A DNA stretch of 7,709 nt from Aestuariivita sp049276915 (GTDB taxonomy: Bacteria > Pseudomonadota > Alphaproteobacteria > Rhodobacterales > Rhodobacteraceae), in the NCBI RefSeq assembly GCF_049276915.1, contig NZ_JBASXK010000171.1, positions 1-7,709 of the forward strand, in the 5' to 3' direction. A program made the translations under genes and the position numbers. The notes beneath the pieces are model-generated. The model searched no databases, was not told where the DNA came from, and saw only the letters and a list, made by a program, of their open reading frames with translations. The number at the start of each line of letters is the position of its first letter. Position 1 is the first letter of the stretch. Below are positions 1 through 5,269 of this stretch, piece by piece.

Positions 1-18
1 CGGCAAAGGTGCTGACAT
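1..18 (-). CDS. 5' end of a divergent gene, product unknown (partial)
   Basis: Only the first six codons (Met-Ser-Ala-Pro-Leu-Pro) lie in the window; the rest is beyond the left edge, so no function can be assigned. The call rests on an ATG whose complement is at 16-18, preceded by a GGAGG ribosome binding site (complement of 26-30) at the ideal 7-nt spacing. A second ATG seven bases upstream (23-25, different frame) touches the ribosome binding site and is less likely. The gene points away from the operon at 278 and would share its regulatory region. The start is well supported as a signal, but six codons cannot prove a gene. Confidence 0.45.
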
Positions 19-109
19 GATCCATCCTCCCAAACAGGATGAATCACAGATCAGGCTTCAAGGGAATCCTTACGATTCAGGTTTTCGGCGGGACGCATTA
101 GGGTCCTTT

Positions 110-123
110 TGACAGGAATGACA
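110..123 (+). repeat. TGACA-GGAA-TGACA element, copy 1
   Basis: This 14-base sequence, two TGACA pentamers 9 bases apart, recurs exactly at 4321-4334 in the other long intergenic region of the window. The decamer just upstream, GGTCCTTTTG (102-111), also recurs, at 4241-4250. A repeat shared only by intergenic regions suggests a regulator-binding site or promoter part, but the regulator is unknown. Confidence 0.5.
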
Positions 124-143
124 GGACCGAGAACCAAGGGCTT

Positions 144-164
144 GGAATGACGTGCTGTCATTCC
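144..164. promoter_or_regulatory. Perfect palindrome GGAATGAC-N5-GTCATTCC, possible operator
   Basis: Two perfect 8-base arms are separated by GTGCT, giving a 21-base dyad typical in size for a dimeric repressor or activator site. It is not followed by a T-run, so it does not look like a terminator. It sits 29 bases downstream of another copy of the same octamer in direct orientation, between the two divergent start codons. Operator function is inferred from symmetry and position only. Confidence 0.4.
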
Positions 165-277
165 CCGCGCCATTCCCTTGTGCGATGCGCAAGTCACCAA
201 ACATTGCGATCCTTCCTTTCGTTGCGTAAATGCATGGCTGGCGGGTCCTGCCCGGAACAGATCACGGCAAGGGTTTG

Positions 278-1081
278 GTGCATGTTTTTCAGACAACTGG
301 CCTCCGTCTCGACCTGCGCTATCTGGCCGGGGATGATACGACGTTGCGCCATATCCCGATCAGGTCCGGTTGCATGAGCCTGTTTGTTCTCACACCCGAG
401 ACCGTCTGGAATCCCGGGGCCATGGATTTTCGCACGGCACCGCGCAAGATCATGGACCGGATCGCCATCTTGCCAAGGCGCGAGGCCGGGGCAAAGCTGG
501 TGATGCGAGTGATCCTCGAAAACCAGTTGCTGCGCTATACCACGGCGCTGCTGCCCTTCGTGATCGCCATGCTCACCTGGCCGCATCTGGCTTTGCCGAT
601 CTCGCAGGCCCCCTTGCCGATGCTGATCGCCATCGCCTTTGTCGAATTGAAGGTGCTGCGCCTGTCCAAGGAAAAGCGTCAGTCGCTGATCAGCGCGGAT
701 CAGGCGGCTGCGCGTCTGGATACGCTGGCGTTTCGTGGTCGGGCGATCCTTGCCAAGATCGCCGCCCGCCACCCGGATATCTCGGGTGAGCTTTATCTGG
801 TGCTGGATCAGTCCGAGCTTGCCAACGTCCCGCCCCTGACGTTGGTATCAGTGCAGACAAGCGAAGGAAAAACCCGCCTCATGGCCCTGGATGCACAAGA
901 GCGCCAACTGATCCGCGACGGGCTGTTCGACGACAGCTTTACCGAGCGTGACCTGCATGCGGTCAACCTGCGTGAGGATCTTTTCCTGCGTTCGGTTGCG
1001 TTCAATACGCGCGCCGTGACCGCCCATGCTCGGCTTGCGGCCATTTTGGATGCGCCCGCGCCACAAGAGGTCCGGGCATGA
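278..1081 (+). CDS. Unrecognised protein with central hydrophobic segment, first gene of the MoxR/VWA operon
   Basis: I do not recognise the family. The product is about 267 residues. The N-terminal ~50 residues look like beta strands. A hydrophobic stretch at about residues 88-126, broken by prolines, could be one or two membrane passes or a membrane-embedded hairpin. It is followed by a Lys/Arg-rich turn (KEKR, about 131-134) and a soluble, charged C-terminal half. There is no signal peptide. The frame is closed by TAA at 227-229. An ATG at 230 has no ribosome binding site. The GTG at 278 has AAGGG four bases upstream, and the codons that follow keep the high G/C third-position bias, so I prefer it. 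ATG 374 is a shorter alternative. The stop overlaps the ATPase start (ATGA), so the protein is probably made together with it. It may anchor the ATPase/VWA pair to the membrane or be their client (inference). Confidence 0.75.
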   Translation: MHVFQTTGLRLDLRYLAGDDTTLRHIPIRSGCMSLFVLTPETVWNPGAMDFRTAPRKIMDRIAILPRREAGAKLVMRVILENQLLRYTTALLPFVIAMLTWPHLALPISQAPLPMLIAIAFVELKVLRLSKEKRQSLISADQAAARLDTLAFRGRAILAKIAARHPDISGELYLVLDQSELANVPPLTLVSVQTSEGKTRLMALDAQERQLIRDGLFDDSFTERDLHAVNLREDLFLRSVAFNTRAVTAHARLAAILDAPAPQEVRA

Positions 1082-2178
1082 GTGTGAATGCCCGCACAGT
1101 ATCCGCCGGTGGCGCGCTAGATACCCTGCGCGCCGGCTGGATCGCGCAGAAGGCCGGAGCGCTGACCGCCTCGTGGATGCTGCATGGTCGCCCCGGTGTG
1201 GGCAAGACCGAACTGGTACGCAGCCTGTCCGAGGAGATCGGAGCGACACTGTTTGACATTCGCCTCACCACGATCGAGCCGCAGGATCTGCGCGGCCTGC
1301 CCTATTACGATCATGCCACACAGCGCACGGTCTGGTACCGCCCCGAGGACCTCCCGGATGATCCGGACACACCGGCGATCCTGTTTCTGGATGAACTCAC
1401 TGCCGCCTCACCCTATCTGCAACCAACGGTTTATGGCCTGTTGCAAGAGCGCCGTGTCGGGCGCCATCTGCTGCCGGGCAATGTGTTCATCGTGGCAGCA
1501 GGCAATACGGTGGATGACGGTGCGGTGGCATATGAGATGGGATCGGCGCTGTCAGACAGGCTCATTCATCTGCATGTCAGCGCCAATGCAAAGGACTGGC
1601 TTGAGACCTATGCGGTGGACCGCGCCCTGCACCCCAATGTGACCGCGTTTTTGCGCGCTCGGCCGGACCTGTTGGACACAACCGAAGAGAGCCTGCGCCG
1701 CGGGGATATGATCGCCTGTACGCCACGCTCGTGGGAACGGGTCAGCGATATTGTCAACGCCATTTCGGATCGCCACCTGCGCGACACGATGATTGCAGGC
1801 ACCATCGGCACCAGCCCGGCGGCTGAATTCGCGCGCGTGGCGGAAGAACTGAATGCGATGATCACGGTGGACGAGTTGATCGCCACACCGCGCGCCAACC
1901 GGATGCCGCTCTATCCCGACACGATGAACGGGCTTGTCGCACTGATCTATGGGCTGGTCGCCCATGCCGAGGCTGAGACCTTGCCCGATGTCATCGACGC
2001 CATGGCCGATATCCGAACGCTGAAATCCAACAGCGCGCTGCCGCTATCGGAGCTGACCAGCTTTGGCTTTGAGCTGCTTATCCGAAAAGCTTTGACCTCT
2101 GGTCTGGAAGAGGCCTTTCGCGGCTCAGCATCCTATGCTGCATATGTGCAGGAACGTCAGGCTCAAGGGGTGCGTTGA
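1078..2178 (+). CDS. MoxR-type AAA+ ATPase
   Basis: This is a 366-residue AAA+ ATPase of the MoxR/dynein-related type. The family couples ATP hydrolysis to remodelling or metal/cofactor insertion of client proteins, together with VWA-domain partners. Visible motifs are Walker A GRPGVGKT (residues 37-44), Walker B ILFLDE (101-106), sensor-1 Asn143 in AAGNT, a candidate arginine finger at Arg161 in SDRLIHL, and a sensor-2-like TPRSW at 215-219. The rest (about 230-366) is the helical lid and C-terminal extension. All catalytic residues appear intact, so it should be active. The start ATG overlaps the upstream TGA and has AAGAGG seven bases before it. The stop TGA overlaps the TTG start of the next gene. 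The adjacent VWA gene strongly supports a MoxR-VWA pair. The exact MoxR subfamily and client are not determinable from the sequence. Confidence 0.9.
   Translation: MSVNARTVSAGGALDTLRAGWIAQKAGALTASWMLHGRPGVGKTELVRSLSEEIGATLFDIRLTTIEPQDLRGLPYYDHATQRTVWYRPEDLPDDPDTPAILFLDELTAASPYLQPTVYGLLQERRVGRHLLPGNVFIVAAGNTVDDGAVAYEMGSALSDRLIHLHVSANAKDWLETYAVDRALHPNVTAFLRARPDLLDTTEESLRRGDMIACTPRSWERVSDIVNAISDRHLRDTMIAGTIGTSPAAEFARVAEELNAMITVDELIATPRANRMPLYPDTMNGLVALIYGLVAHAEAETLPDVIDAMADIRTLKSNSALPLSELTSFGFELLIRKALTSGLEEAFRGSASYAAYVQERQAQGVR
2165..2177 (+). promoter_or_regulatory. Ribosome binding site and TTG start overlapping the preceding stop
   Basis: AAGGGG (2165-2170) precedes the TTG codon at 2175-2177, whose last two bases are part of the TGA stop (2176-2178) of the AAA+ gene. 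This site fixes the start of the VWA gene and implies translational coupling between the two. Confidence 0.6.
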
Positions 2179-3398
2179 TCGACGGGGCCGTCCATAGTCG
2201 CCGTGCCCAAGTGGCACTGTCGGAAATGCCCGGTATCGATCCGGCCATCGCGGCCCTTGCGCTGTGGTGCATCCATCGCGACGGAAGCGGGCCGACACGC
2301 ACCAATGGCGATCAGATCACCTATGGGCCCACGTTCGAGGCCCTGCCCCTGTCCGAGCAGACCGGTGTTCTGGCGCATCACGTGCTGCATGTGGCGCTGC
2401 GCCACTCGGCCCGCGCGCTCGAGATGTCCGAGCGGCTGGGGCCCGCCTTCAACGCCACGCTCTATAACCTTGCAAGCGATGCCATCGTGAACGAGGTGCT
2501 CTTGCAGGGCGGCCATGCATTGCCCCGCCCCGCCGTGCGCGCCAGCGAGTTGCTGGCGGCTGTGACCGGCCCGGATCGTGCGGGCGAGGTTTTGGCTCAA
2601 TGGGATACGGATCGGCTGTACCTTGCGTTGATCGGTGCGGCCTCCGGTGGCAGGGACGACGCGAGCGATGCAGCCACCGCCTATGCGCTGAAACAAGGTT
2701 TTGAGCCTGATCTGGACAGGGCCGACGCCGCGCAAAGCCCCCCCGAAGTCTGGTCGGCGCGCCTTGGTCAGGCCTTTGACGCAGGGCGCGCCGCTGGCAC
2801 GGGCATCGGACCAGTCCTGCATCAGTTCGCCGATCTGCCTGATGGGCGTGTTCCGTGGGAAATCCATCTGCGTCGCCTGTTGGCGCGCGCGATCAGCGAT
2901 GTTCCCAGACTCAGCCATAAACGCCCGGCCCACCGCTGGATCGCAATGGAGGCCGCGGCGCTGGCGGATGACGCGCCTGCTCCGGTGTTTCAGCCGGGGC
3001 GCGCGCGCGATGGGAAACGACCCCGGTTGGTCATCGGTCTGGATACCTCAAGTTCCATCACCGATACGCAACTTGCCCTGTTTGCCAGCGAAGCGCTTGC
3101 CCTCACCCGGCGCAGCGGAGCCGAGGCGCATCTGTTGGGCTTTGATACCAAGGTGCACACGCGCACGCGGCTGGACAACGCCGACAGCCTGCGTGACATC
3201 GCCTTTCATCGCGGCGGCGGAACCGCGTTTGACGCGGTGCTTTCTGAGGCGCGTCGGCTGGGGCCGTCCATCATTGTCATGCTCACGGATCTGGACGCGC
3301 CAACCGGCCCTGATCCGGCAATTCCCGTGATCTGGGCCGTGCCGAAAGCGCCTTGTGACAAACCGCCCTTTGGCATCGTGATCGAGATGGATCGCTAG
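2175..3398 (+). CDS. DUF2201-like protein: metallopeptidase-like N-terminal domain plus C-terminal VWA domain
   Basis: The product is 407 residues. The N-terminal ~140 residues match the putative metallopeptidase half of DUF2201 proteins: the HExxH-type site reads HHVLH (residues 68-72), followed by His77 and the family-like segment NLASDAIVN (98-106). The usual catalytic Glu is His69, so peptidase activity is doubtful, although metal binding may persist. A linker (about 140-280) leads to a VWA domain with a complete MIDAS: DTSSS (290-294), Thr350 in GGGTAFD, and Asp372 in LTDLD. It ends with the family-like IW...PPFG segment. VWA proteins of this kind are partners of MoxR ATPases, here encoded immediately upstream. 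The start is TTG at 2175, overlapping the ATPase stop as TTGA, with AAGGGG four bases upstream. No better in-frame start exists nearby. The rare start codon plus overlap suggests translation depends on the upstream gene. Confidence 0.85.
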   Translation: MIDGAVHSRRAQVALSEMPGIDPAIAALALWCIHRDGSGPTRTNGDQITYGPTFEALPLSEQTGVLAHHVLHVALRHSARALEMSERLGPAFNATLYNLASDAIVNEVLLQGGHALPRPAVRASELLAAVTGPDRAGEVLAQWDTDRLYLALIGAASGGRDDASDAATAYALKQGFEPDLDRADAAQSPPEVWSARLGQAFDAGRAAGTGIGPVLHQFADLPDGRVPWEIHLRRLLARAISDVPRLSHKRPAHRWIAMEAAALADDAPAPVFQPGRARDGKRPRLVIGLDTSSSITDTQLALFASEALALTRRSGAEAHLLGFDTKVHTRTRLDNADSLRDIAFHRGGGTAFDAVLSEARRLGPSIIVMLTDLDAPTGPDPAIPVIWAVPKAPCDKPPFGIVIEMDR

Positions 3399-3405
3399 AC
3401 TGCAC

Positions 3406-4224
3406 TCATCCCGACGTCCGGGCGAACCCGGCAATGGCGCGCGCGCTGTCCTCATTCGAGCGCTTCAATCTGCGAGCAGAGGCTTTGATACCGTCTCGCA
3501 ACTGGGCGTCGCTGGTCAGGCGGGGATAATCCAGAGCTTCTTTCGACAACAAGATTCCACGCCCCCCGGTCGATCCGGTGAGCATGTGAATATGCATCTC
3601 GGACCAGTCCAGATGACCACCCGCCATCAGCACCTCGAGATCGGCGACAAAGTTGTGGCATTGCGGGTTTTCCACCAGCACAACGTATTTCTGTGCTTGT
3701 CGCACCAGGTTCGACAGGGCAACGAAATGGCTTACAGCGGTGTGAATATGCATGATCACGGCTTGGGTATAGACCATCTCGGGCTTTGGCCAGGCATGGG
3801 AAAAGGGCATCGTGATGTCCTGCAGACCCAGCTTGCCGTTCAGTTCGGGATGCCGGCGCAAGGCCAGCTCCAACTGCGTTGCCCCCCGGTCTCCTCCGGT
3901 AAAGTCGCTGGTCGGAAAAAGCTGTGCCGCCGTCGCAAGGTGATCTCCTCCGCCGCAGCCCACTTCATGGACCGAAGCCGGGCGCAACTGGCCGATGGTT
4001 TCAAGGATCAGCAACTGGTTGGGATGAATATCCGCATCCCGCGTGGATACCTGTCCGGTCTCGGGATCAAAGCTCAGCTGATCTCCGGTCGAGGATGCGC
4101 GGAACTGCGTTTCGATGTCGGTCTGTATGCGGCGATGGTAACTGTCTGCCGTGTAGTTTTCCCAATCGAAGTCATCGTCGTAAAATTTCCGGTTCTTGTA
4201 AAAGAGCCTTTTGAAAACGCTCAT
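3406..4224 (-). CDS. Class I SAM-dependent methyltransferase, substrate unknown
   Basis: The 272-residue protein contains the SAM-binding motif I VHEVGCGGGDHL (residues 85-96), followed by FTGGDRG with Asp112 as the likely residue binding the SAM ribose, and a motif-IV-like stretch PEMVYTQAVIMHIH (148-161). This gives a standard Rossmann methyltransferase core at about 70-190. The first 40 residues are rich in Lys, Arg and aromatic residues and do not look like a signal peptide. The C-terminal part (about 200-272) contains HIHMLTGSTGGRG and a basic tail and may form the substrate cap. No substrate can be named. GGAGG lies nine bases before the ATG (complement of 4234-4238). It converges on the VWA gene with only seven bases between stops and is divergent from the TfoX-domain gene, so it is probably a single-gene unit unrelated to the MoxR operon. 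Confidence 0.8.
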   Translation of the reverse strand: MSVFKRLFYKNRKFYDDDFDWENYTADSYHRRIQTDIETQFRASSTGDQLSFDPETGQVSTRDADIHPNQLLILETIGQLRPASVHEVGCGGGDHLATAAQLFPTSDFTGGDRGATQLELALRRHPELNGKLGLQDITMPFSHAWPKPEMVYTQAVIMHIHTAVSHFVALSNLVRQAQKYVVLVENPQCHNFVADLEVLMAGGHLDWSEMHIHMLTGSTGGRGILLSKEALDYPRLTSDAQLRDGIKASARRLKRSNEDSARAIAGFARTSG

Positions 4225-4320
4225 GCCTTCGTTCCTCCACGGTCCTTTTGTCAGGGTCTTTTGCCTGATGTCCGTGGCCTACCGCAGCACATGACCTCAC
4301 GCAAGCCACCCAAAGGCCGA

Positions 4321-4334
4321 TGACAGGAATGACA
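4321..4334 (+). repeat. TGACA-GGAA-TGACA element, copy 2
   Basis: This is an exact 14-base copy of the sequence at 110-123. Its second TGACA forms the -35 hexamer of the predicted promoter for the TfoX-domain gene, so a protein bound here could control polymerase access directly. That role is inferred. Confidence 0.5.
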
Positions 4335-4357
4335 AGCCCGCGTACCCGGCTTAAAAT
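4329..4357 (+). promoter_or_regulatory. Sigma70-type promoter of the TfoX-domain gene
   Basis: The -35 box ATGACA (4329-4334, five of six consensus bases) and -10 box TAAAAT (4352-4357, five of six) are separated by 17 bases. Transcription would be expected to begin about seven bases after the -10 box, at or next to the A of the ATG at 4364. No ribosome binding site precedes that ATG, which fits a leaderless mRNA. Confidence 0.55.
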
Positions 4358-4363
4358 GAGCTC

Positions 4364-4696
4364 ATGAGTGATCCGGTTTCTTCCATTCGCAACCTTGGCC
4401 CCGCCTTTGAGGAGGCTTGCGCGCGCGCCGGCATTCATTCGGCGGATGAGCTGCGCGAACTGGGTGCGGACGAGGCATATGCGCGATTGCTGAAATCCGG
4501 CTCAAAGCCACATTTCATTGCATATTACGTGCTGGTGATGGGTCTGCAGGGCCGTCCCTGGAACGATTGCAAAGGCAAGGAAAAATCAGCTTTGCGCCTG
4601 CGCTTTGATGCCATCAAGGCCAGCGCGCATGACAAGGGCCGCTCGGAGTTCGAAGCGGCCCTTGATGCAATCGGCGTTATTGATCGCAAGGCTTAG
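4364..4696 (+). CDS. TfoX/Sxy C-terminal-domain protein
   Basis: The 110-residue protein consists almost wholly of the TfoX C-terminal domain. It shows the RNLGP opening (residues 9-13), AGIHSADELRELGADEAYARL (22-42, the helix-hairpin-helix-like core), and the later GLQGRPW stretch (60-66). Full-length TfoX/Sxy, which controls competence genes in gammaproteobacteria, has an additional N-terminal domain that is absent here, so a competence role should not be assumed. Such stand-alone domains are common, and their function is not established. The start at 4364 has no Shine-Dalgarno sequence but lies right behind a good promoter. The TAG stop interlocks with the TAA of ndk on the other strand (shared bases 4693-4696). 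Its 3' end contains a strong inverted repeat (4634-4663). Confidence 0.85.
   Translation: MSDPVSSIRNLGPAFEEACARAGIHSADELRELGADEAYARLLKSGSKPHFIAYYVLVMGLQGRPWNDCKGKEKSALRLRFDAIKASAHDKGRSEFEAALDAIGVIDRKA
4634..4663. terminator. Perfect 10-bp GC-rich stem-loop, possible bidirectional terminator within the coding sequence
   Basis: AAGGGCCGCT (4634-4643) and AGCGGCCCTT (4654-4663) are perfect complements around a 10-base loop. The hairpin lies inside the 3' end of the TfoX-domain gene, 30 bases before its stop, and about 30 bases beyond the ndk stop on the other strand. No T-run follows on either strand, so it is not a classic intrinsic terminator. It could stabilise the ndk 3' end or act as a weak terminator. 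Structure is seen; function is inferred. Confidence 0.4.
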
Positions 4697-5115
4697 CCCA
4701 CGATCTCCATGCCAGCGAAGAAATACGCGATTTCCTGCGCCGCCGTGTCAGGCGCGTCCGAACCGTGGACCGAATTCTCGCCAACACTTTCGGCGAACTC
4801 GGCCCGGATGGTGCCGGGGGCCGCGTCTGCGGGGTTGGTGGCCCCCATGATCTCACGGTTCTTGGTGATGGCGCTTTCGCCTTCCAGAACCTGAACGACA
4901 ACAGGTGCGGATGACATGAATTCACACAATTCGTCATAGAACGGACGCTCGGCATGCACTTCATAGAACTTGCCGGCTTGTGCCTTGGTCATGTGAATGC
5001 GCTTTTGCGCAACAATGCGCAGGCCTGCTTCTTCGAACTTGGCGTTGATTGCGCCTGTGAGGTTGCGGCGTGTTGCATCGGGTTTGATGATCGAAAACGT
5101 ACGTTCCAGTGCCAT
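4693..5115 (-). CDS. ndk: Nucleoside diphosphate kinase
   Basis: This enzyme transfers the gamma-phosphate of ATP to other (deoxy)nucleoside diphosphates through a phosphohistidine intermediate, balancing cytoplasmic NTP pools. The 140-residue length is normal for the family. It opens with the typical ERTFSIIKPDA, giving Lys11. Other conserved residues are Tyr51, Phe59, Arg87, Thr93 (GATNP), Arg104 and Asn114, and the active-site histidine is His117 in NSVHGSD. Nothing essential is missing. AAGGAG sits seven bases before the ATG (complement of 5123-5128). The gene is divergent from the ABC-F gene and converges on the TfoX-domain gene with a 4-base overlap of stop codons. No convincing -35/-10 pair was found upstream. 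Confidence 0.97.
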   Translation of the reverse strand: MALERTFSIIKPDATRRNLTGAINAKFEEAGLRIVAQKRIHMTKAQAGKFYEVHAERPFYDELCEFMSSAPVVVQVLEGESAITKNREIMGATNPADAAPGTIRAEFAESVGENSVHGSDAPDTAAQEIAYFFAGMEIVG

Positions 5116-5269
5116 GTGAATTCTCCTTCAAAAGAGGCCCATGCCGCATCTGCAGCACGTTCCGTGATACGCTGGCGCCCCGCTAGCATGGGTCTTGGCG
5201 CAAGAAAAGGGGGATGGAGCTCAAATTGCAGGAATTGACACGGCACGCAGCGCAGGTCACACCCCGGCC

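Larger units (their letters stand above)
19..277. promoter_or_regulatory. Divergent intergenic region with repeated GGAATGAC elements
   Basis: No convincing reading frame is seen here. The stretch separates a left-going gene (start at 18) from the right-going operon, so it should hold promoters for both. It contains the octamer GGAATGAC at 115-122 and 144-151 and its complement GTCATTCC at 157-164. A TTGACA hexamer (109-114) is present, but no matching -10 box lies 16-18 bases further on. GGTCC (102-106) and GGACC (124-128) flank the first octamer as an inverted pair. I could not place a confident promoter in either direction. Confidence 0.5.
4225..4363. promoter_or_regulatory. Divergent intergenic region sharing elements with 19-277
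   Basis: This 139-base stretch lies between the left-going methyltransferase and the right-going TfoX-domain gene. It holds the methyltransferase ribosome binding site, GGTCCTTTTG (4241-4250, also at 102-111), a near-repeat GGTCTTTTGCC (4255-4265), and the 14-base TGACA direct repeat (4321-4334). No clear promoter for the methyltransferase was found. Confidence 0.45.

Noticed and set aside
109..137. TTGACA at 109-114 as an operon promoter
   Set aside because: Neither AACCAA (17-base spacing) nor neighbouring hexamers resemble a -10 box, and the predicted start would lie about 135 bases before the first gene.
230..277. Start of the first operon gene at ATG 230
   Set aside because: It directly follows an in-frame stop and has no ribosome binding site. 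GTG 278 has AAGGG at usable spacing. The longer form cannot be fully excluded.
194..772. A long minus-strand open frame opposite the first operon gene
   Set aside because: It is antisense to a frame with good codon bias, is rich in Gln/His/Arg as expected for a shadow frame, and has no ribosome binding site or recognisable motif.
2163..2933. A 256-codon minus-strand open frame opposite the VWA gene
   Set aside because: The plus strand encodes a recognisable domain protein throughout. The antisense product has shadow-type composition and no known motif.
3586..4323. A 245-codon plus-strand open frame opposite the methyltransferase
   Set aside because: The minus strand carries clear SAM-binding motifs and a GGAGG site, whereas this frame has neither motif nor start signal.
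5235..5263. TTGACA at 5235-5240 as the -35 box of the ABC-F promoter
   Set aside because: The hexamer is perfect, but 17 bases downstream the sequence is CACACC, which does not resemble a -10 box. It may still be a promoter with a degenerate -10, but I cannot support it.
5195..5269. N-terminal extension of the ABC-F protein from a TTG codon
   Set aside because: The family N-terminus begins at 5270, and the 25 extra codons lack G/C third-position bias and have no recognisable sequence.
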